A DNA stretch of 8,127 bases from Acidimicrobiales bacterium (GTDB taxonomy: Bacteria > Actinomycetota > Acidimicrobiia > Acidimicrobiales > Palsa-688). Position 1 is the stretch's first letter. Each line of letters begins with the position of its first letter. The stretch spans positions 1 to 8,127 of the forward strand of contig JAFAWZ010000189.1 in the NCBI GenBank assembly GCA_019241495.1, written 5' to 3'. Under the pieces are notes generated by a model. The model worked only from the letters and a program-made list of their open reading frames with translations. It was not told the DNA's origin and ran no database searches. Position numbers and translations under genes: made by a program. Positions 1-5,138 of this stretch are shown here, piece by piece.

Positions 1-1082
1 GCACCGGCTGCGCCGGCTGTGTCGTGTCCTGCCCCCACGATGTCCTCGGCTACGACGACCAAAACGGTGTGTACAAGCCCTACCACCTCGAGGACGAGCT
101 GGGCCCGGGTGACTGCGGCCACGGCCAGAGAGGCTGCACCAGCTGCACCCGGGCCTGCCCCCGTTTCCGCAACTGGGAGACCGAGGTCGACACCTATCTC
201 TTCGGGCGGGAGCGGGCCCCCGAGGAGATGGAGGGCGTGTCGAAGGACGTGTTCCTCGCCCGGGCCACCGACCCGGAGATCCACCAGACGGGCCAGGACG
301 GCGGGCTGGTCTCGGCCATTCTCTTGTGGTGCCTGGCGAACGACCGGATCGACGCCGCGCTGGTGTCGATGCTCGAGGGGGACGGCAGCACGTGGAAGGC
401 CGTGCCCGGCCTGGCCCGGACGAGGGAGGAGATCCTGGCGTCGGCCGGGTCGCGTTACACCTACTCGGCGAACCCGCTCGCCTACGCCCAAGCGATCGAG
501 GCGGGATACGAGCGGCTGGCCCTGGTCGGCATGAGCTGCCAAGCGTCGGTTCCGCCGATCATGAGGGCCCGCAAGGCGGGCAAGCCGGGGCGGCGGCTGG
601 GCCTGTCCATCGGTCTGCTGTGCTCGAAGACCTTCGACGACGCCATCTTCGAGGAGCTGCTCGAAGCGAAATACGGACTTGTCCGGGCCGAGATCGTCAA
701 AATGAACATCAAGGGAGTGCTGCAGATCTGGATGCGCGACGGCGCCTACCACGAGGTCCCGTTGAAGGAATGCCACGCCTGGACCCGCGAGGGTTGCAAG
801 ACCTGCCCTGACTTCGCGGCCGAGCACGCCGACATATCCACCGGCGGGATCGGAGCGTTCAACGACTGGACCCTCACCCTGGTGCGCACCGACGCCGGCC
901 GCGAGGTGATCGACGGGATGATCGCAGACGGGGTCATCGAGACCCGCCCGGGCGACGACGACCCAGGTGCCATCGCCCTGCTGCGCAAGCTGTCGACCGT
1001 CTCACGCCGACGCTGGCCGGAAGTGGCGGTCTCAGCCCCCCGCCTCGGGGTCGCGCCCCCCAAAGCGAAAGCGGCCGACTAG
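1..1082 (+). CDS. FrhB/FdhB-type coenzyme F420 hydrogenase/dehydrogenase beta subunit, 5' end outside window
   Basis: This is a flavo-iron-sulfur protein of the FrhB/FdhB family, which typically moves electrons between coenzyme F420, FAD and 4Fe-4S clusters. The frame is open to the left edge, and the first bases complete a ferredoxin motif C-x2-C-x2-C-x3-C-P (Cys codons at about 1-2, 9, 18 and 30). The GTG at 24 is therefore internal. A second motif, C-x6-C-x2-C-x3-C-P, lies at 114-158. Family blocks follow: QDGGLVSAILLW (the FrhB N-terminal block), GMSCQ, IGLLCSKTFDD, and C-x7-C-x2-C-x2-F followed by ADISTGGIGAF, which matches the C-terminal FrhB domain. The protein ends in a short basic, proline-rich tail. 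No partner hydrogenase or formate dehydrogenase subunit lies in the window, so the redox partner is unknown. Plausible roles are an F420-dependent reductase or an electron-transfer subunit. The family call is secure; the substrate is not. Confidence 0.9.
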   Translation, partial: TGCAGCVVSCPHDVLGYDDQNGVYKPYHLEDELGPGDCGHGQRGCTSCTRACPRFRNWETEVDTYLFGRERAPEEMEGVSKDVFLARATDPEIHQTGQDGGLVSAILLWCLANDRIDAALVSMLEGDGSTWKAVPGLARTREEILASAGSRYTYSANPLAYAQAIEAGYERLALVGMSCQASVPPIMRARKAGKPGRRLGLSIGLLCSKTFDDAIFEELLEAKYGLVRAEIVKMNIKGVLQIWMRDGAYHEVPLKECHAWTREGCKTCPDFAAEHADISTGGIGAFNDWTLTLVRTDAGREVIDGMIADGVIETRPGDDDPGAIALLRKLSTVSRRRWPEVAVSAPRLGVAPPKAKAAD

Positions 1083-1117
1083 CCTACGCCGCCTCGGCGG
1101 GGCTGGCAGGGATAGAA

Positions 1118-1133
1118 GGCCCGAGCTCGGGCC
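1118..1133. repeat. Perfect 16-bp palindrome in convergent gap
   Basis: GGCCCGAGCTCGGGCC is fully self-complementary, with 8-bp arms and no spacer. It lies 36 bp past the FrhB-type stop codon. Its right end overlaps the base of the larger inverted repeat at 1130-1185, so the two stems compete. It could be part of the terminator or a protein-binding site. Confidence 0.7.
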
Positions 1134-1185
1134 GATAGTGGGCAGTTGACCCACGCATGTGTGGGCCAACTGCCCACTATTGGCT
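1130..1185. terminator. Long near-perfect hairpin between convergent genes, likely two-way terminator
   Basis: The core, 1135-1180, has 14-bp perfect outer arms (ATAGTGGGCAGTTG and its complement), one A/C mismatch (1149/1166), then CCCAC/GTGGG around a self-complementary centre. Pairing extends outward to 1130/1185 with two G-U pairs. In RNA from the minus strand the 1149/1166 position becomes a U-G wobble. The hairpin sits between the stop of the plus-strand FrhB-type gene (1082) and the stop of the minus-strand DUF2889 gene (1208). That is where a shared transcription end is expected. Neither side has a T-tract, so this is not a textbook intrinsic terminator. Termination is inferred from position and structure. 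Confidence 0.55.
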
Positions 1186-1207
1186 GGGGAGCCGAAGGGG
1201 GAGGGGC

Positions 1208-1921
1208 TTAGGAGGTCCCGGCCGGGTCGATGCCGGCCGCCCGCAGACGATCTCGTATGGTCAGCGGCACGGGAGGGACCCGGCCCATCGTGACCCCCTG
1301 CCAGAACTCACCGTCCTCAGCCCACACGTGGCAGGTGTCTTTCATGAAGGCGGAGAAGGCGCCAACCGCGTCGTGGTCGCCGTCGCCACCTTCGTTGGAC
1401 CGGAACGGCACCGATCGGGCCGCCAGGCCCGAGTCGCGCATGGCGAAGGAGCACTGCACCGCGACCGGGCTCATGGCCTGAAGCAAGGCCGTGGTATGGG
1501 TGCACCCCCTCGGGCCGCCGAAACGGCGACGCACCTCGTGGGTGAAGCCCCGGGCGATGGACAGCCCGATCAGCTCCCGGTAACGAGGCTTGATGCCGGG
1601 ACAGGCGGAATGGGGGTGGCTCTCGAAGACCACGTCGGCATCGATGATGGTCATGTCCGGGTAGGCGACCACGAGGTCGACGATCATGTGGTGAATGGGC
1701 AGCGGCCGGCCGTCGTCATTCCCGCCGGCGGCTGCGACCCGGTCGGCGAACGGGCGGCCCGGGCGGAGATCCATGACCGCGCCTCGGATCAGGGCCGAGG
1801 AGTCATCGCGCTTGTAGGCCCGCACGAGGTAGTCGCGCTGATGGAGGGGCTCCAGCTCCGGCTCGGGGAGCAGGAGATCCGGGTGAGGCGACCACCACGC
1901 CTGGTCGGTATCCGGGCTCAC
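1208..1921 (-). CDS. DUF2889 domain-containing protein
   Basis: This 237-residue protein belongs to the DUF2889 family, whose biochemical role is not established. Family-like segments are RAYKRDDSSALIRGAVMDLR (about 34-53), the hydrophilic strand pair MIVDLVVAYPDMTIIDADV (79-97), HPHSACPGI (102-110) and GFTHEVRRRFGGPRGCTH (125-142). There is no signal peptide or membrane segment, so it is probably cytoplasmic. The start is the GTG at 1921, which shares GTGA with the upstream oxidoreductase stop. The frame stays open further upstream to 2305, but that part overlaps the oxidoreductase gene in another frame and shows no family similarity. No strong Shine-Dalgarno precedes the GTG, so translation is probably coupled. 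The pairing suggests a related function with the PPOX-fold protein. The stop codon is TAA. Confidence 0.85.
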   Translation of the reverse strand: MSPDTDQAWWSPHPDLLLPEPELEPLHQRDYLVRAYKRDDSSALIRGAVMDLRPGRPFADRVAAAGGNDDGRPLPIHHMIVDLVVAYPDMTIIDADVVFESHPHSACPGIKPRYRELIGLSIARGFTHEVRRRFGGPRGCTHTTALLQAMSPVAVQCSFAMRDSGLAARSVPFRSNEGGDGDHDAVGAFSAFMKDTCHVWAEDGEFWQGVTMGRVPPVPLTIRDRLRAAGIDPAGTS

Positions 1922-2388
1922 GCGACCGAGGACGTTCCGAGCTTGCGGTGATCCCAGGTCACGACCTTGACCACGTCCATCGTGACCACCACCCGGTTGT
2001 TCATCATGGCCTCGACGCGGGCTCGCTTGTCCTCGGTGTAGGGCCCGACGTAGCGCTCGAACATCGAGACTCCGAACGCCCAGGCCGAGTCGGCGTCTTC
2101 GAGGATGCGGGCCCGGCCGACCATCTCGACTCCGCGCAGCTCGGCGTAGGCGTCTCCGGCCTCCACCAGAAAGGTGACCCTCGGATCCCGGCGCAGGTTC
2201 TGGACCTTCTGGGATTTGCGTTTGGTCTCGACGGCAATGACACCGTCCAAGAAGCCGTACCACATGGCAACGGCGTGGATCGACCCGTCCGGGTGCATCG
2301 AGCACATCGCCGCGGTCCGCTCCTGCTCGAGGAAGCCCCGGACCTCCTCAGCGCTCATCTTTATCTCGCTGCGGCGATTGACTCCCAT
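1918..2388 (-). CDS. PPOX-fold (pyridoxamine 5'-phosphate oxidase-like) flavin/F420 oxidoreductase
   Basis: This 156-residue protein has the split beta-barrel fold of the pyridoxamine 5'-phosphate oxidase superfamily. It is most like the actinobacterial flavin/deazaflavin-dependent oxidoreductases, which bind FMN, F420 or haem. Recognisable parts are AAMCSMHPDGSIHAVAMWYG (about 26-45), a basic cofactor-binding run KRKSQKVQNLRRDPRVTFLV (56-75), AYAELRGVEMVGRARIL (80-96) and a C-terminal VTWDHRKL. The ATG at 2388 is preferred over the ATG at 2358 because the leader MGVNRRSEIKM resembles the N-terminus of related proteins. Only a weak AGG lies upstream. It is the first gene of a two-gene unit with the DUF2889 gene. 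F420 use fits the nearby FrhB-type gene, but FMN or another cofactor cannot be excluded from sequence alone. Confidence 0.88.
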   Translation of the reverse strand: MGVNRRSEIKMSAEEVRGFLEQERTAAMCSMHPDGSIHAVAMWYGFLDGVIAVETKRKSQKVQNLRRDPRVTFLVEAGDAYAELRGVEMVGRARILEDADSAWAFGVSMFERYVGPYTEDKRARVEAMMNNRVVVTMDVVKVVTWDHRKLGTSSVA

Positions 2389-2457
2389 GCGGTGAGCCTG
2401 CCACAGGCGGGCCGGTTGGCTCTAACCACACCCGGGCCACTAGGTTTGCTCCCCGCC
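2389..2457. promoter_or_regulatory. Divergent promoter region between PPOX gene and bS22 gene
   Basis: These 69 bp separate two genes transcribed away from each other, so they must hold both promoters or their core elements. On the plus strand, TAGGTT (2441-2446) fits the actinobacterial TANNNT -10 pattern and lies 11 nt before the bS22 ATG. TTGGCT (2416-2421) could be a -35, but its 19-bp spacer is long. A small hairpin GCCTG-CCA-CAGGC spans 2396-2408 just upstream of the PPOX start. I see no convincing -10 for the PPOX direction. Confidence 0.4.
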
Positions 2458-2556
2458 ATGGGATCGCTGATCAAGAAGCGCCGCAAGCGCATGCGGAAGA
2501 AGAAGCACAAGAAGATGCTGAAGGCCACCCGCTGGCAGCGCCGCGCCGGCCGCTGA
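2458..2556 (+). CDS. bS22-type small ribosomal protein (AURKAIP1/COX24 domain)
   Basis: This 32-residue, extremely basic peptide begins MGSLIKKRRKRMRKKKHKK and ends TRWQRRAGR. It matches the short actinobacterial AURKAIP1/COX24-domain proteins, seen as bS22 on the small subunit in mycobacterial ribosome structures, where it lies close to the decoding region. The length is normal for the family (about 32-34 residues). The start is ATG and the stop TGA. No Shine-Dalgarno is visible in the pyrimidine-rich CTCCCCGCC before the ATG. With the nearby TANNNT box this suggests a very short leader or leaderless translation. The gene stands alone, divergent from the PPOX gene and convergent with ispE. 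Confidence 0.9.
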   Translation: MGSLIKKRRKRMRKKKHKKMLKATRWQRRAGR

Positions 2557-2633
2557 CTGGGTGAGTGCCCGGCGACCGGACCTGAGTAAACGAAAAGGAG
2601 GCGGCGGCATCACTGCCATGTCGGAACGTCAGA

Positions 2634-2653
2634 ACACTGCATGACACTGCATG
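2634..2653 (+). repeat. Tandem 10-mer direct repeat
   Basis: ACACTGCATG occurs twice with no spacer. An imperfect third copy, CACTGCCATG, lies at 2611-2620. All are inside the loop of the larger inverted repeat. Confidence 0.85.
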
Positions 2654-2663
2654 GCGGCACTGA

Positions 2664-2690
2664 GCAATTCGACTCAGGGCAATTCGACTC
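2664..2690 (+). repeat. Direct repeat of GCAATTCGACTC, period 15
   Basis: The 12-mer GCAATTCGACTC lies at 2664-2675 and again at 2679-2690, separated by AGG. The following bases (GGG) keep the period-15 similarity. The repeat lies inside the loop of the larger inverted repeat. Confidence 0.85.
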
Positions 2691-2742
2691 GGGGTGAGAT
2701 GCCGCCGCCTCCTCTTCGTCCAAGTAGTCCGGTCGCCGGCGC

Positions 2743-3486
2743 TCAACGGGCCACCCGCACCACCAGCCGGCCCGGCCCCGGGAAAGCCCCCCGCACGAAC
2801 CAAGTACCGCCACTACCCGCCAGGTGGGGCGTCAGGCCGCTCGCTTCACCCAACCGGTCCCGCCAGTGGGCCAGCTCCGGGACGACGGCCAGCGCAGCCG
2901 GCTCGAGATCGTTGTCCTGCTCTCCGACCGGGCCGCCCAAGCGGTCCCAAGCCCGGTACACCTCGACCGTCGATACGTGAAGGGGAGGCGTGAGGAGGGT
3001 GTACTCGTGGCCTTCGACCTGGCCGAAAGGCAGGGGTTCGACGATCTCGCCCACCCCTCGCACCCGGGCCCGCCCCCCGACCAGGCAAAAGGGGACATCG
3101 GCTCCCAGGCGAGCTGCTACCAACAGGTCGTCGCAACCGGCCCAACGGAGCACCGCGGCGGCGTCGGCCGACCCCCCTCCGAGGCCGGCTCCCACCGGTA
3201 TGTGCTTCTCCAGCACAACCGCGGCATCCCGCCCCACCACCTGAAGGGCCCGCACGACCAGGTTCGAGGCTCCCGCGGGAACGGACCCCAAGGCCGGGTC
3301 CCGCCCCGCTCCTGGTCCTGACACGGTCAAGCCGGTCCCAGGAGCGATCAACAGCCGGTCGGCCAGGTCGAGGCTGACCATCTCGGCGTCCAGGAGGTGA
3401 TAACCGTCCTCACGCACTCCCCTAACCCTCAACTTGAGGGTTAGCTTGGCCCGGGCCAGGACGGTGGCGGCGCCAGTCGTGCTCAG
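2743..3486 (-). CDS. ispE: 4-diphosphocytidyl-2-C-methyl-D-erythritol kinase
   Basis: IspE phosphorylates the 2-hydroxyl of CDP-methylerythritol with ATP in the MEP isoprenoid pathway (cytoplasm). This GHMP kinase has ARAKLTLKL with the family lysine at about residue 14 and REDGYHLLDAEMVSL (25-39). It also has the ATP loop PVGAGLGGGSADAAA (97-111), LGADVPF with the catalytic aspartate at about 130, NDLEPAAL (192-199) and the third GHMP motif AGSGGTWF (223-230). At 247 residues it is shorter than usual (about 280-310). The segment between the ATP loop and GADVPF and the C-terminus both look trimmed. No ATG, GTG or TTG fits the expected N-terminus. The likely start is the CTG at 3486, 7 nt after GGAGGGG and overlapping the rsmA stop as CTGA. 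A TTG at 3537 would add 17 unconserved residues inside rsmA. It is the last gene of the minus-strand unit. Confidence 0.93.
   Translation of the reverse strand: MSTTGAATVLARAKLTLKLRVRGVREDGYHLLDAEMVSLDLADRLLIAPGTGLTVSGPGAGRDPALGSVPAGASNLVVRALQVVGRDAAVVLEKHIPVGAGLGGGSADAAAVLRWAGCDDLLVAARLGADVPFCLVGGRARVRGVGEIVEPLPFGQVEGHEYTLLTPPLHVSTVEVYRAWDRLGGPVGEQDNDLEPAALAVVPELAHWRDRLGEASGLTPHLAGSGGTWFVRGAFPGPGRLVVRVAR
3422..3444. repeat. 23-bp perfect palindrome inside ispE near its start
   Basis: CTAACCCTCAA and TTGAGGGTTAG are perfectly complementary 11-mers around a single base (3433). In ispE this covers nucleotides 43-65 and codons for residues 15-22. Several are codons little used in this GC-rich DNA (CTA, TTG, AGG, GTT). 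It could form an mRNA hairpin just after initiation or bind a dimeric protein. Its function is unknown. Confidence 0.75.
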
Positions 3487-4325
3487 GTCGGGTCCCCTCC
3501 GAGTGCGGCCCGGCGGGCCTCGGCCAGCCGACCCCAATCCTCCACAGCCAGGTCCTCGGCGCGGGCGGTGGGCGCCACCCCGCTGGCCTCGAAGGCGGCC
3601 GGCGGGACCAGCCGTCCGAGGGCCCGGCGCAGCATCTTGCGGCGGGTCGCGAACCCCGCCTGCACCAGCTCGAACAGCTCCCCCGGGGCCGCCACCGACG
3701 GGTCAACAGCCGGCGCCGAGCGCCGACGGATGTCCACCAGGACCGACTCCACTTTCGGGCGGGGCACGAACACCGTGGACGGTACCCGAGCCGCCACCGA
3801 GGCCTCGGCCCAGTAGCCCACTTTCACGGAGACCGCGCTGTAGGCAGGCGACCCGGGACGGGCCGCGAGCCGCTCCCCCACCTCCCGTTGCACCATCACC
3901 AGCATGCGCTCCACAGCCGGCACCAGATCGAGGAGATCCAAGGTCAAAGGGGTGGCGATGTTGTACGGAAGGTTGGCCACGAGGACCCACCCCGGCGCCG
4001 GGCCGAGCAGACCGTCCCAATCGGCGGCCATGGCATCGGAGTGCACCAGCCGCACCGAGGGGGGCAGCACCGCCTCCAGTATCGGGACCAGGTGGCGATC
4101 GGCTTCCAGGGCGGTTACCGACGCCCCCGTCTCGACCAGAGCGAGGGTGAGCGAGCCCAAGCCCGCGCCGATCTCGAGGACCCGATCGCCCGGCCCCACG
4201 CCGGCCAGCCGGGCGATACGGCGCACAGTGTTGGGGTCGGCTACGAAATTCTGCCCGAGAGCCCGGCTGGGCGAGATGCCATGAGCGAGGAGGAGGTCGG
4301 TCACCTGGCGGGGCGTGAGGGTCAA
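3483..4325 (-). CDS. rsmA: 16S rRNA (adenine(1518)-N6/adenine(1519)-N6)-dimethyltransferase
   Basis: RsmA (KsgA) dimethylates two adjacent adenines in the 3'-terminal hairpin loop of 16S rRNA late in small-subunit assembly, using S-adenosylmethionine. The 280-residue length is typical. Visible motifs are ALGQNFVADPNTVRRI (22-37), the SAM-binding loop LEIGAGLGSLT (50-60), the acidic LEAD at 73-76, SDAM at 97-100, the catalytic NLPYN (118-122), QREVGERL and the target-recognition FVPRPKVES. The C-terminal domain contains ATRRKMLRRAL. The start is a TTG at 4325 that shares TTGA with the tatD stop. No strong Shine-Dalgarno is seen, so coupling to tatD is likely. It overlaps ispE by 4 nt downstream. 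In mycobacteria rpfB lies between tatD and rsmA; here nothing does. Confidence 0.96.
   Translation of the reverse strand: MTLTPRQVTDLLLAHGISPSRALGQNFVADPNTVRRIARLAGVGPGDRVLEIGAGLGSLTLALVETGASVTALEADRHLVPILEAVLPPSVRLVHSDAMAADWDGLLGPAPGWVLVANLPYNIATPLTLDLLDLVPAVERMLVMVQREVGERLAARPGSPAYSAVSVKVGYWAEASVAARVPSTVFVPRPKVESVLVDIRRRSAPAVDPSVAAPGELFELVQAGFATRRKMLRRALGRLVPPAAFEASGVAPTARAEDLAVEDWGRLAEARRAALGGDPT
3494..3500 (-). promoter_or_regulatory. Ribosome binding site deciding the CTG start of ispE
   Basis: On the minus strand GGAGGGG is followed by a 7-nt spacer and CTG, the ispE reading-frame codon that overlaps the rsmA stop. This strong Shine-Dalgarno lies too far downstream to serve the alternative TTG at 3537. 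Confidence 0.65.
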
Positions 4326-5128
4326 ATGACCGGATGGTCAGGGATGGGCGGGGCGCCAGGCAGTCCAACGGCACCATGCAGCCCGAATGCAGCAGTGGCG
4401 TTGTCCCACGACTGCCGCTCGATCTCCTCGACCGGGACGCCCCGGGCCGACGCCACGGCGGCTCCTACCAGGGGCACCCAAGCGGGCTGGTTCGGGCGGC
4501 CCCGGTTCGGGACGGGGGCCAGGTACGGGCTGTCGGTCTCGACCAGCAGGCGATCCGGGGGGCACAGAGCGGCGGCGGCGCGGGTCTCTCCGGCGTTCTT
4601 GAACGACACAATCCCAGAGAACGACAAGAACGCGCCCATGTCCAGCCCTCTCCGTGCCTCGGCCGGGCCCCCGCTGAAGCAGTGCAGCACCCACCGGGCG
4701 GGTGACGGCGACGAGCCGGCCAGGATGTCAAAGGTCTCGTCCCATGCATCCCGGGTGTGCACGACCAGCGTGAGGCCCAATGAGGCAGCCAGCGCTATTT
4801 GCTCGGCGAAGGCAGCCCTCTGGGCGGGCCGAGGCGAGTGCTCGTAGTAATAGTCGAGCCCGCATTCGCCAATGGCGACCACGGTTGGATCGAGGTCAGC
4901 CAGCAGCGGTCCCAACGACGCCACCCCGGCCGCCGCCTCGTGGGGGTGCAACCCGACCGTGGCGAAGACCATCCCCGGGTGGGCCCGTGCCACCTCGACC
5001 GCCACGGTCGAGGTGGCGAAGTCGGTCCCGACAGTGATCAGGCGGGTGACGCCGGCCGCCACCGCATCCGCCACGGCTGCCGTGGGGACTCCTTCATAGC
5101 CGACATGACAGTGTGAGTCGGTCCACAC
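4322..5128 (-). CDS. tatD: TatD family metal-dependent hydrolase (DNase)
   Basis: This is a TIM-barrel amidohydrolase-like nuclease of the TatD family, whose members show metal-dependent DNase or 3'-5' exonuclease activity. It has 268 residues, the usual length. Metal-ligand motifs in order are DSHCH (His6, His8), GLHPHEA (59-65), AIGECGLDYYY with Glu88, VVHTRDA with His124, LHCFSGG with His149, and LLVETDSPYLAP with Asp199, followed by NRGRPNQPAWVP. The start is the GTG at 5128, two codons before the conserved TDSHCH. It is preceded by AGGGG with a 5-nt spacer and lies 8 nt after the metG stop. The frame is open upstream to 5206, but that part overlaps the metG end and is not conserved. The gene ends in a TTGA overlap with rsmA. 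It is probably transcribed with metG and rsmA. Confidence 0.95.
   Translation of the reverse strand: MWTDSHCHVGYEGVPTAAVADAVAAGVTRLITVGTDFATSTVAVEVARAHPGMVFATVGLHPHEAAAGVASLGPLLADLDPTVVAIGECGLDYYYEHSPRPAQRAAFAEQIALAASLGLTLVVHTRDAWDETFDILAGSSPSPARWVLHCFSGGPAEARRGLDMGAFLSFSGIVSFKNAGETRAAAALCPPDRLLVETDSPYLAPVPNRGRPNQPAWVPLVGAAVASARGVPVEEIERQSWDNATAAFGLHGAVGLPGAPPIPDHPVI
4989..5017. repeat. Perfect 13-bp hairpin inside tatD
   Basis: GCCACCTCGACCG and CGGTCGAGGTGGC are perfectly complementary, separated by CCA. In tatD the sequence encodes the stretch ATSTVAVEVA near residues 38-47. It may be a byproduct of GC-rich codon use or a real mRNA structure. Nothing ties it to a known site. Confidence 0.6.
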
Positions 5129-5133
5129 AGGGG

Positions 5134-5138
5134 CCCCT
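5134..5138 (-). promoter_or_regulatory. Ribosome binding site deciding the tatD start
   Basis: AGGGG overlaps the metG TAG stop and lies 5 nt before the GTG at 5128. It supports that GTG over upstream in-frame starts inside metG. Confidence 0.55.

Larger units (their letters stand above)
2590..2719. repeat. 130-bp inverted-repeat element with internal tandem repeats
   Basis: The arms 2590-2611 and 2698-2719 are complementary over 22 bp with one mismatch (A2595/C2714). In RNA from the minus strand that position is a U-G wobble, so pairing is complete there. The 86-nt interior holds a tandem 10-mer (2634-2653), a period-15 repeat (2664-2690) and a nested hairpin CTGAG-N8-CTCAG (2660-2677). The element fills most of the gap between the converging bS22 and ispE genes. 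On the minus strand the second arm ends in CCTTTTCGTTT, which is moderately U-rich. Possible identities are a terminator for the ispE unit, a structured 3'-UTR or small RNA, or a small non-autonomous repeat element. No coding function is evident. Confidence 0.75.

Noticed and set aside
24..26. GTG at 24 as the start of the FrhB-type gene
   Set aside because: It falls inside a ferredoxin C-x2-C-x2-C-x3-C-P motif that continues to the left edge, so the gene is truncated by the window.
1922..2305. Upstream extension of the DUF2889 frame (365-residue version)
   Set aside because: It lies in another frame of the clearly conserved PPOX gene, and its Arg/Gly-rich translation has no family similarity. 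The GTGA junction gives a better start.
2567..2581. CCGG-CGA-CCGG stem after the bS22 stop as its terminator
   Set aside because: Only 4 bp with no T-tract; the much stronger arms at 2590-2719 are a better candidate for the transcript end.
3487..3537. TTG start for ispE at 3537
   Set aside because: It adds 17 unconserved residues inside rsmA, and the strong GGAGGGG lies downstream of it.
3888..4847. 319-codon open frame on the plus strand across rsmA and tatD
   Set aside because: It is antisense to two strongly conserved genes; its low-complexity His/Arg/Gly-rich translation is typical of shadow frames in GC-rich DNA.
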